From: an uncultured Acetobacteroides sp.
GTDB lineage: Bacteria; Bacteroidota; Bacteroidia; Bacteroidales; ZOR0009
NCBI RefSeq assembly: GCF_963678165.1
Contig: NZ_OY782755.1
Coordinates: forward strand, 2,976,001-3,040,000
DNA: 64,000 nucleotides
Reading direction: 5' to 3'
Both the position numbers and the translations under genes were made by a program. This document shows positions 41,366-49,031 of this stretch, piece by piece. How positions within the stretch are numbered: position 1 is the stretch's first letter; each line of letters begins with the position of its first letter. A model generated the notes under the pieces. It saw only the letters and a list, made by a program, of their open reading frames with translations. It searched no databases and was not told the origin of the DNA.

Positions 41366-43030
41366 TTATTTAGTTTTTAAATATTCGAAATAGCCCTTAT
41401 AAACCTCCGAGTTTAGCTCCGAAGGGGTAAATACCTCGAGCAGCATTGGCTTGTTGATGTTCTGATCCATTAGCGTAGCAAACGAATTCTCCAGCTCTTT
41501 TTCGTTGGATGCGGATAGGTACTCAACCCAAAACGCTCTTGCGATATTCTCAACCGACTGCCCATGGCGGTACTCGATGTGCTGCTCTAATGCCTCTGAT
41601 CTTGATGGACCATCAATCAGCCTAAAGATGCCGCCACCGGCATTATTGATGACGATGATTCGAGCCTTGGGCGAAAGATACCGATTCCAAAGCCCGTTGG
41701 AGTCGTACAGGAACGAGAGTTCGCCCACAACCAGCAAAGACATCTTATCGTTTTTCGAGGCAAATCCAGCAAAGGTTGAAACAACGCCATCTATGCCGCT
41801 GGTGCCCCTGTTGCTGTACACATCAATATCATTTGATAGAGCGAATAGCTGCGCATAGCGCACCGGGGTGCTGTTTCCCAGATGAAGGCTAATCCCCGAG
41901 GGCATCCGCTCGAAGATGGTTTTGTAGACGAGCAAATCACAGTAAGGAATACTCTTTAAGTATTCCGCTCCTGCCGATTGAATACGCTCGCTACGATTAG
42001 TCCATATATCTTGATATTCCGTAGCGCCAACCTCAACTTTTGCTATTTCATTTACAAACGAAGGAGCATCGACATCAAGCAAATCGGTTAGCGACTGGTA
42101 TGTATCAACCACATCGCAGCCAATACGCCAATGCTTTGAAGGCTGACACTTGCGAATAAGCTGCTTAAAGCGCTTCGACACGATGTGTCCGCCAATGGTT
42201 AACAGTATATCGGGCGCAAATTGAGCCTTTTCTGCTTCGGATAGCGACACCAGCACCTGCTCGAACTGCCGCACGCTAACTGCCGATGGCAAATTTGCTG
42301 TATGCTCGGCGATGATTACGGTATCACCACGCCTAGATAATTTCTCGATAGCACCTGCCATTTCTTCACTTGGAAGAAGCTGCCCAACAACCACCATTTT
42401 CTTGGTGAAGGTGCCCCATTCCTCGACGTATGCCGTGGGAACATCAGCCTTACCCTCCACCAGCCGAATTTTCCGAGCCAATGGGATAACCTCCTCGGTA
42501 AACTCGTATAGCGGCTCGGAGAGCGGGATGTTTACATGAACAGGACCTGCATCAATGCGGGTTAGAGCAACCAGCGCCTCGTTCACCAATCGGTTACACA
42601 ACCAGAGATCTTCTGCGCTATGAATCTCGGGAAGCGTAACGCTACGCTTCACAAAGTTGGCAAGCACATTCTTTTGGTTGATGGTTTGCCCGTCAGCCTG
42701 CCCAACCCAGTGGGCGGGACGATCGGCAGAGATGACCATCAGCGGAAGCTTCTGGTAGTAGGCTTCGGCGGTTGCCGAGCTATAGTTGAGCAGCGCAGTG
42801 CCCGACGTGCAGCAAACTGCTACTGGCTTTTGGGTCTTAAGGATTAGTCCAAGGGCAAAGTAGGCAGCGCTTCGCTCGTCCACGATGGTGTAGCACGTAA
42901 GCTGTGGATGCTGGCTAAAGGTATGTATAAGCGGCGCATTGCGCGACCCTGGCGATAGAACCACATTGGTTACGCCATGCTCGAGCATGAGCGCCAAAAG
43001 CTGCTGAATACTTTTCTTGTTGGAGTACAT
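41366..43030 (-). CDS. menD: 2-succinyl-5-enolpyruvyl-6-hydroxy-3-cyclohexene-1-carboxylate synthase
   Basis: A 554-residue thiamine-diphosphate enzyme joining isochorismate with 2-oxoglutarate. The N-terminal pyrimidine domain has [25 protein letters not shown] (catalytic Glu) and [11 protein letters not shown]. The C-terminal domain has [20 protein letters not shown] and the ThDP/Mg region [15 protein letters not shown]. Length is normal. Its start codon directly follows the menF stop codon, so the genes are translationally linked. Confidence 0.94.
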   Translation of the reverse strand: MYSNKKSIQQLLALMLEHGVTNVVLSPGSRNAPLIHTFSQHPQLTCYTIVDERSAAYFALGLILKTQKPVAVCCTSGTALLNYSSATAEAYYQKLPLMVISADRPAHWVGQADGQTINQKNVLANFVKRSVTLPEIHSAEDLWLCNRLVNEALVALTRIDAGPVHVNIPLSEPLYEFTEEVIPLARKIRLVEGKADVPTAYVEEWGTFTKKMVVVGQLLPSEEMAGAIEKLSRRGDTVIIAEHTANLPSAVSVRQFEQVLVSLSEAEKAQFAPDILLTIGGHIVSKRFKQLIRKCQPSKHWRIGCDVVDTYQSLTDLLDVDAPSFVNEIAKVEVGATEYQDIWTNRSERIQSAGAEYLKSIPYCDLLVYKTIFERMPSGISLHLGNSTPVRYAQLFALSNDIDVYSNRGTSGIDGVVSTFAGFASKNDKMSLLVVGELSFLYDSNGLWNRYLSPKARIIVINNAGGGIFRLIDGPSRSEALEQHIEYRHGQSVENIARAFWVEYLSASNEKELENSFATLMDQNINKPMLLEVFTPSELNSEVYKGYFEYLKTK

Positions 43031-44125
43031 TTAATCGTCTGCTTCTATTATTGATTGGAGGGTTCGAAGCTTATGGTTGGTTTCCATCCACTCCCTCTCG
43101 CCCACCGATTTGGCGGTGATACCACCACCTGCAAAAAGCGAGAACTGCTGCGCCTCCACCTTCATGCAGCGCAAATTTACGTATAATTCGGTTTCCTTGT
43201 TCGAGCGAACAACACCGGCAAAACCGGTATAGTACTCCCGATGGTGCTGCTCCGTTTCAGTAATGTACTGCTGCGCCTCCTCCTTGGGCAACCCACATAC
43301 GGCAGGCGTTGGATGCAGCGTATCAACAAGAGTTCCGACGCCAACATTGCCATCCGCCGTAAACCTAAAGGTTGTTTTAAGGTGTACCACGTTACCAGCC
43401 TTTGCGGTTGCAGGGCCCTCTTTTTCCATTTCGACAACCCCGCAAGAGGTAAGACGATCTGAGATATAGTCGGTGACAATCTGCTGCTCCTCGCGGTCCT
43501 TTGCGCTCCATGTATACTCCGAAACACCTTCCGATACGGGCATTGTTCCGGCAAGCGCCATGGTTTGAAAGCATCCGGCATCTCCCTTAAGCAGAAGTTC
43601 CGGCGTAGCGCCAAGCCACAGACCCGATTTAGGCGCATTCACCAAGTAGGTGAAGGCTGAAAGGTATGCGTCTTTAGCGTTAAGGAAAACCTTACCGATG
43701 CTCTTTGCATGCCGATCGACAACCAGCTTACGCGACAGCACCAGCTTAGAAAAGCGACCTCCTTTCAGCTGCTCCATAAAGCGGCTAAAAGTGGCATTGT
43801 ATATTTCGGATGTTGTAGAATGATCCGAACTATTCCCGTTCGAAACGACACCACCCGTTGGCTTCGAGATCTTATCAACAAAACCGCAGTAAATGCTCTT
43901 CGATTTAAACAGCAGCAGCGGTTTCTCGGAACTTAATATAAAAGGAGCAAATACAAAGCCGTCCTCTCCATCAAGATCGCTAAATGAACCCAACTCTATA
44001 GGAGCGCTATCTTCTACAATAAGCGTAGGCTCGGTGCTAAAAGGCAGGAAGTAGCAAGCAAAAGCAACTCCCCGAGCAATAAGTTCATCTAGTAAACGGG
44101 CATATTGAGTAGGTACAATAGACAT
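43031..44125 (-). CDS. menF: Isochorismate synthase
   Basis: A 364-residue chorismate-utilising enzyme that makes isochorismate, the entry to menaquinone synthesis. It has FSKLVLSRKLVV, GATPELLLK, ALAGTMPVS, HLKTTFRFTADGNVGVG and LHPTPAVCGLPKEEA, with the Mg2+-binding region ETEQHHREYYTG and the final LFAGGGITAKS. It overlaps neither neighbour but abuts both (no gap to menD or to the thioesterase gene), indicating a compact operon. Since menD follows directly, a menaquinone rather than siderophore role is favoured. Confidence 0.92.
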   Translation of the reverse strand: MSIVPTQYARLLDELIARGVAFACYFLPFSTEPTLIVEDSAPIELGSFSDLDGEDGFVFAPFILSSEKPLLLFKSKSIYCGFVDKISKPTGGVVSNGNSSDHSTTSEIYNATFSRFMEQLKGGRFSKLVLSRKLVVDRHAKSIGKVFLNAKDAYLSAFTYLVNAPKSGLWLGATPELLLKGDAGCFQTMALAGTMPVSEGVSEYTWSAKDREEQQIVTDYISDRLTSCGVVEMEKEGPATAKAGNVVHLKTTFRFTADGNVGVGTLVDTLHPTPAVCGLPKEEAQQYITETEQHHREYYTGFAGVVRSNKETELYVNLRCMKVEAQQFSLFAGGGITAKSVGEREWMETNHKLRTLQSIIEADD

Positions 44126-44554
44126 CTATCTGCGTTCAATAATCATATTGGTAACACGTATTGATGAGATGAGGCGTTCGCCCTGAAACACATCAACGTT
44201 CCATAAATGGGTAGAGGCTCCCTGGTGAATTATGGTTCCAATCCCTTTCACCTCGCCATCGCGAGCACCCGAAATATGGCTGGTGCTTAGCTGCATGCCG
44301 CGAACATCACGGGTAGCATTATCAACTAAAAGGAAAGAGCCATGGCCGGCAATCGTCTCTGCAAGCGCTATGGTAGCCCCTCCGTGAAGTATCCCTACAG
44401 GCTGCATCGTTCTATGATCAACAGGCATCGTTGCCTCAACCCTACCCTTTTCGATTTTGGTGATTACTATGCCAAGATTCTCCATAAGAGTTCCCTTGAA
44501 CGACTCGTTGATCTCTTCGAGCGAAGAATCAATGCTTATGCTCTTCATATCCAT
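44126..44554 (-). CDS. Hotdog-fold thioesterase, probable DHNA-CoA hydrolase
   Basis: A 142-residue PaaI/YdiI-type thioesterase. HRTMQPVGILHGGATIALAE is the hotdog signature with the HGG segment and a following Glu as likely catalytic residues. In E. coli the homolog MenI (YdiI) hydrolyses 1,4-dihydroxy-2-naphthoyl-CoA. Being the first gene of the operon with menF, menD and menB strongly supports that role. A second in-frame ATG two codons in is also possible. A -7 element is at 44649-44656. Confidence 0.87.
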   Translation of the reverse strand: MDMKSISIDSSLEEINESFKGTLMENLGIVITKIEKGRVEATMPVDHRTMQPVGILHGGATIALAETIAGHGSFLLVDNATRDVRGMQLSTSHISGARDGEVKGIGTIIHQGASTHLWNVDVFQGERLISSIRVTNMIIERR

Positions 44555-44648
44555 CTATTCGATTCCTTTTCGTTAACAAGGGAAATACGCCAACCGCCCT
44601 CACGTGATTGCAACTTGAAGGGCTTCCACCCTGTAAATTTAAGCGTGC

Positions 44649-44656
44649 CAAAAATA
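44649..44656 (-). promoter_or_regulatory. -7 promoter element of the menaquinone operon
   Basis: Reads TATTTTTG on the minus strand, about 95 bases before the first ATG. Confidence 0.4.
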
Positions 44657-44784
44657 GCTCCTTGTTTTGAATAATTCTTTGTAAAAGATCAGATAATTGA
44701 CAGAGGCAGCTTAGGGAAGCACGCCATTGGGTGGAAATAGCGAAGAAAAAGAGGGGTAAAACCAGCGGTAAGCCATCCGCTAAA

Positions 44785-44818
44785 ACAAAGAGACGTGCCT
44801 GGTTGCACGTCTCTTTGT
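44785..44818 (-). terminator. Terminator of the M64 peptidase gene
   Basis: ACAAAGAGACGTGC-N6-GCACGTCTCTTTGT, a perfect 14-bp stem; a T-rich tail lies on the minus strand. Confidence 0.88.
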
Positions 44819-44842
44819 TAGTATCATAAATAATGGAAGGCT

Positions 44843-46129
44843 CTACTTGACGTAGAAGTCGATCATGCGCGAAATGGCCTGCTGGCAAACTGGGCAGAAC
44901 CCATCCTTGGTGTTTACGCGCATCTGGCACTTGTCGATTGGGCGGTAAATGCCCTTAGCCATGTATCCGCCACCCTCGTAAACGCCCAGTTCGCGGGGCT
45001 TGTTGGGGTCGGCAATGGTTGGGATTGGCGTGCCCACTGGGAGCATAGACTTCCACTTGGCATCGAAGTTTACCAGCGTGGTGATGTTGGGCTCCCAAGG
45101 CTCCAACTTAAGGTTGTAGAAATCTTCGTAGGCGGTTTCGGAGTTAAAGTACTCGTCGGCTAAGCCGGCAAACGAGTGGCCGAACTCGTGGATCATCACC
45201 TCGCCCTTGAACTTGTTGTCCGACGATGCCATGGCGTAGTAGTTGTAGATTCCGCCGCCGCCGTAAACGTCGGTATTGGTTAAGATGAAGATGGCATCGG
45301 TAGGAACATCCCAAACGGCATCGCGCACCGCCTTGTAGTCGGATGTGGTGAGGTAGCGATCGGTTCCGAAGGTGTAGAAGGTGGAGGCAAGCGGCGTGCG
45401 GCTCCAGTAGCCCTTGCCGGGGTTGTCGGGACCTTCGGTTTCGGAGGGCGCCATTACGGCATAAACGTTGAAATCGCTCTTGCGCGACTTGTAGGGCTCG
45501 CGCTGGAACATGTAGTCGACCATTTCGCGAACGTCCTTTTCGAACTTCGCCATCTGCTTTTGGGTGTACCCTTCGGCTACGAATACCAGATCGACCCTCT
45601 TATCGGGGGTGCCGTTATCGAGGATCTTCTTCCGGGGGTAGCTGGGCTTTGCCTCGCGGCTGATGAACTTGCTGGTTGGGTCGATTGAGGTCTTCAGCAG
45701 CGAGGTCCAGCCGCCAGTGGTGCGGTTGCGCTCGAAGAACTCGACATCGACGATAGCCTTGGGGAAAGGCATGGTTACCACCTGCGGATAGGCGCGGGGC
45801 AGCACCTTTGCCTCGGCGGTAGTGCGCCACTCGAAGAAGAGGGTGCTAAACCCAACCTTGAAGATCTCCTTACCAGTAGCCTTGTCGTAGGCCTTAACCT
45901 GGTACTCGCCATACTCGAAGGGAGCCACCAAATTGGTGCGCGTACCCGCCCAGGTAGGCTCCTCGGAGTACTTGTCGATGTACACATGCTGCGCGGAGGC
46001 ATCGCCTGCCAGCAGAAAATCAATCCGTAACGACTTATCCGTAAAGTAGCTACTATACGCATCCTGAGCCTTAACGGCTGGCGTTAAAAAGATGCAAAAG
46101 AACAAGAGTATGGCTTGGATTCTTTTCAT
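44843..46129 (-). CDS. M64-family (IgA-peptidase-like) zinc metalloprotease
   Basis: A 428-residue secreted protein with signal peptide MKRIQAILLFFCIFLTPAVKA. A beta-rich N-terminal domain (about residues 25-150) is followed by an M64 catalytic domain with HEFGHSFAGLADEY near residue 313 (HExxH zinc motif plus a downstream Asp/Glu). The family was first characterised as an IgA peptidase of a gut Clostridium, but most Bacteroidota members have unknown targets. The frequent GGGGIYNYYAMAS segment before the motif fits the family. Single-gene unit. Confidence 0.9.
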   Translation of the reverse strand: MKRIQAILLFFCIFLTPAVKAQDAYSSYFTDKSLRIDFLLAGDASAQHVYIDKYSEEPTWAGTRTNLVAPFEYGEYQVKAYDKATGKEIFKVGFSTLFFEWRTTAEAKVLPRAYPQVVTMPFPKAIVDVEFFERNRTTGGWTSLLKTSIDPTSKFISREAKPSYPRKKILDNGTPDKRVDLVFVAEGYTQKQMAKFEKDVREMVDYMFQREPYKSRKSDFNVYAVMAPSETEGPDNPGKGYWSRTPLASTFYTFGTDRYLTTSDYKAVRDAVWDVPTDAIFILTNTDVYGGGGIYNYYAMASSDNKFKGEVMIHEFGHSFAGLADEYFNSETAYEDFYNLKLEPWEPNITTLVNFDAKWKSMLPVGTPIPTIADPNKPRELGVYEGGGYMAKGIYRPIDKCQMRVNTKDGFCPVCQQAISRMIDFYVK

Positions 46130-46260
46130 TTTAATAATTTTGTAGAGAGTCTAAATGTAGGAAAAATATGAACCCGCAGACCCGCAGCGCCAAACATCTT
46201 TAAATTATTGCGGCTTGCATTGCGGGGAGCATACCACCATTGAAAAACAACTTAATCCGT

Positions 46261-47565
46261 ATGAATTCGCTAGAAAAGCAGGCCCAAATTGCCACGCACC
46301 AGGGTGAGCATATCATCCATCGCCTTCAAGACCTCCTTTCGGGATGGGGGGTGCCCGAAAGCATCATCATCCATACCCGCGTGGCCATAAGCATCATCAT
46401 CATTTTGCTGGTGGCCTACCTGGCCAAGAAGTTAACCGACTTTATCGTCCTTAGGGTTATCCACCAAGTAGCAGCAAAAACCAAATCGCTTTGGGACGAC
46501 TTCCTGGTGGAACGCCACGTGTTTCGCCGGCTCAGCAACCTGATCCCTGCGCTAATTGCTTACCACCTGACCGAGGTGGCCCTTGCCGACTTCAGCCACA
46601 CCTACTACGAGGTGATCCAGATGCTGATCCGGGGCTACTCCGTGTTTGTGGTTGCCTGGACGCTGGATGCCTTCCTGAGCGCGGCCAACGATATCTACAA
46701 TACCACCGAAATGGCCAAGGATAGATCCATTAAGGGGTACATTCAAATCGGGAAGATCATTGTCTACTTCTTTGCAACCATCGTCATTGTGGGCATCCTG
46801 GCCGATAAGGACCCCGCCCGCATCCTCCTAGGCCTCGGCACCTTTGCCGCCGTGCTGATGTTGGTGTTCAAGGATACCATCCTGGGGCTGGTGGCCTCCG
46901 TGCAGCTCTCGGCCAACGACCTGGTGAAGATCGGCGACTGGATTGAGATGCCCAACCGCAACATCGACGGCAAGGTGATGGACATCAGCCTGACCTCGGT
47001 GAAGGTGCAGAACTGGGACTTCACCATCAACTCCATCCCCACCTACTCGCTGGTAACCGAGTCGTTCCAGAACTGGCGCGGTATGGAGCTGGCACAGGGG
47101 CGCAGGCTGAAGAACAGCATCTACATCGACGTGAACTCGGTGCGCCTCTGCTCCGACGAACTGCTCGACCGCCTGGCGAAGTTCCCCGTGCTGAGCGGCT
47201 ACCTCCAGGAGGTGAAGGCCAACCTCCAGCACGAAACCGCGGCCGCCAACGGCGAGCACGGCATCGCCATTGGGGTACGCCCCTCGAACCTCAACCTGTT
47301 TAGGAACTACGTGGAGCTGTCGCTGCGCAGCAACCCCGACATCCACCAGGAGCTGAGCCTGCTGGTGCGCTACCTGCCCGCCATCGACAAGGGGGTGCCG
47401 GTGGAGTACATCTGCTTCTCGCGCAAGAAGGACTCCAACGAGTTCGAGAACGTGAAGGCAGGGCTGCTGGAGCACTTCTGGTCGGTGCTGCCCGAGTTCA
47501 ACCTCACGCCGTTCCAGAACCCAACGGGGGCCGACTTTAGGCGGATGGCAGAGGTGCAGCAGTAG
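46261..47565 (+). CDS. MscS-family mechanosensitive channel, YbdG-like
   Basis: A 434-residue inner-membrane channel. I prefer the ATG at 46261 over the TTG at 46240. About five transmembrane helices lead into the MscS pore and beta domain. VFKDTILGLVASVQLSANDLVKIGDWIEMP and the later VQNWDFTINSIPTYSLVTESF closely follow the E. coli YbdG miniconductance channel pattern, which relieves osmotic downshock or senses osmotic change. The rest is a soluble C-terminal domain. It is divergent from the M64 peptidase gene across a 131-base gap. Confidence 0.9.
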   Translation: MNSLEKQAQIATHQGEHIIHRLQDLLSGWGVPESIIIHTRVAISIIIILLVAYLAKKLTDFIVLRVIHQVAAKTKSLWDDFLVERHVFRRLSNLIPALIAYHLTEVALADFSHTYYEVIQMLIRGYSVFVVAWTLDAFLSAANDIYNTTEMAKDRSIKGYIQIGKIIVYFFATIVIVGILADKDPARILLGLGTFAAVLMLVFKDTILGLVASVQLSANDLVKIGDWIEMPNRNIDGKVMDISLTSVKVQNWDFTINSIPTYSLVTESFQNWRGMELAQGRRLKNSIYIDVNSVRLCSDELLDRLAKFPVLSGYLQEVKANLQHETAAANGEHGIAIGVRPSNLNLFRNYVELSLRSNPDIHQELSLLVRYLPAIDKGVPVEYICFSRKKDSNEFENVKAGLLEHFWSVLPEFNLTPFQNPTGADFRRMAEVQQ

Positions 47566-47637
47566 CCCTCCGGCGAAACCCATACGCCGCACTGGCGGCA
47601 CACCACCGATCACCACACCATTAAATCATACGCTAAA

Positions 47638-48255
47638 ATGACTAAGAACATCAACATGAAAATGCGCCTCGCCCTGCTGCTCGCCCTGCTATCATCGGGG
47701 GTAGCCGTTGGGCAAACGCTCCCCGTAGGCGATAAAGGAAAGGTGGCCTACACCACAACGCTCCAGGTGCCGCTGAGCAAGAAGGAGCTGGCCGCGAACG
47801 CCATGCAGTGGGTAGCCAAGGTAGCGGGCAACCCGGGCCGATGCGTCCAGCAGCACGACACCGCCACCGGCAAGATGCAGCTTGCGTCTGCCGAAAAGGC
47901 GTGCTCGATTAACGGAACCAGCGCTAGGGTTACCTTCTCGGCAGCCATAGCCTACGCCGAGGGGCAGTGCAGCCTAACGATCTACGACATCAAGTCGCGC
48001 ACCTTTGGGAACTGCTTCCCCGTAAGCTACACCCTCGACGTATCGAAGAACCAAGCGCTAAAGGAGGCCCGTGCGAAGCTGAAGGCCGCCAAATCGGCCA
48101 AGGAGAAGAAGGAGTACCAGCAGCAGCTGGCCACCCTCACCCGCGAAATAAACGACTTCAACGCGCTATTCAACCGCTACCTCGATCGGTTTAAGGAGAT
48201 AATGGCGAAAAAGAGCAACGCCCCAACCCCTGCCGCCCCCCAACCGGTGAGCTGA
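47638..48255 (+). CDS. Secreted protein of unknown function (DUF4468-like)
   Basis: A 205-residue protein with signal peptide (MRLALLLALLSSGVAVGQ; ATGs at 47638 and 47656 are both possible starts). The mature part begins with VAYTTTLQVPLSKKELAANA and resembles DUF4468/TBP-like-fold secreted Bacteroidota proteins, a tentative match. The C-terminal third is a Lys/Glu-rich helix followed by a short Pro-rich end. It starts 72 bases after the channel gene and may be co-transcribed. A terminator follows, then palindrome array E. Confidence 0.7.
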   Translation: MTKNINMKMRLALLLALLSSGVAVGQTLPVGDKGKVAYTTTLQVPLSKKELAANAMQWVAKVAGNPGRCVQQHDTATGKMQLASAEKACSINGTSARVTFSAAIAYAEGQCSLTIYDIKSRTFGNCFPVSYTLDVSKNQALKEARAKLKAAKSAKEKKEYQQQLATLTREINDFNALFNRYLDRFKEIMAKKSNAPTPAAPQPVS

Positions 48256-48285
48256 GCATCGGTTTTAGGCGCTAGATATTAGGTA

Positions 48286-48320
48286 AACACCTGTCGGCTT
48301 GGGCTGGCAGGTGTTTTTTG
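48286..48320 (+). terminator. Terminator of the 47638 gene
   Basis: AACACCTG-N14-CAGGTGTT then TTTTT. Confidence 0.85.
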
Positions 48321-48330
48321 CATCGGTCAG

Positions 48331-48795
48331 CCTGCAATTTGCAGGGTACACCCTCCTTTTTGCAGCCTGAACCCTGCAATTTGCAGCCTATACTCTGCAA
48401 TTTGCAGCCTGAACCCTGCTTTTTGCAGCCTCTACCCTGCTTTTTGCAGCCTCTACCCTGCTTTTTGCAGCCTACACCCTGCTTTTTGCAGCCTGAACCC
48501 TGCTTTTTGCAGCCTATACCCTGCAATTTGCAGCCTGCACCCTCCTTTTTGCAGCCTACACCCTGCAATTTGCAGCCTACACCCTGCATTTTGCAGCCTA
48601 TACCCTCCTTTTTGCAGCCTGAACCCTGCTTTTTGCAGCCTGCACCCTGCTTTTTGCAGCCTGAACCCTGCTTTTTGCAGCCTCGACCCTGCAATTTGCA
48701 GCCTGAACCCTGCTTTTTGCAGCCTACTACCCTGCTTTTTGCAGCCTATCACCCTGCTTTTTGCAGCCTATCACCCTGCTTTTTGCAGCCTGCAC
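48331..48795. repeat. Palindrome array E, 22 copies, 21-bp period
   Basis: Twenty-two copies of a unit of which the core is CTGCAA-T-TTGCAG or CTGC-TTTTT-GCAG, with the linker CCTNNACC. GCAG occurs at 48341 and then every 21 bp to 48719 (19 copies), after which three copies are 22 bp apart (48741, 48763, 48785). A decayed copy follows. The 22-bp units break any reading frame, so the Cys/Lys/Gln-rich ORF on the minus strand and the Leu/Gln/Pro ORF on the plus strand are not credible proteins. The array lies in the 776-base gap before the second sulfatase gene. Confidence 0.95.
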
Positions 48796-48997
48796 CCTGG
48801 AATTTCGCCTTTAGGGCAAGCTCACCGCCGCATCCCCCTAAATTTCCCAAAGGGGACGTTGCGGCAGCTCAACCACCATGGGCAAGGGCGCCCTGCTCCC
48901 TATTCTCTACTCCCTGCACCCTATTCCCCACCCATTAGATTTGACTTAGGAAGCTCTACGGAGCTTTGTTTAGCACTTCGTTCCAACGAATTAATTA

Positions 48998-49005
48998 TAA
49001 ATTTG
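48998..49005 (+). promoter_or_regulatory. -7 promoter element of the 49032 gene
   Basis: TAAATTTG followed by C, 26 bases before the ATG. The stretch 48800-48990 between array E and this element shows nothing else recognisable. Confidence 0.5.
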
Positions 49006-49031
49006 CCCCCCTGTAACGATATTCAAAATTG

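Noticed and set aside
48272..48694. Minus-strand ORF encoding a Cys/Lys/Gln heptad repeat across array E
   Set aside because: It exists only because 21 is a multiple of three. The units at 48741-48785 are 22 bp and break the frame, there is no ribosome site, and the dyad rather than the codons is what is conserved.
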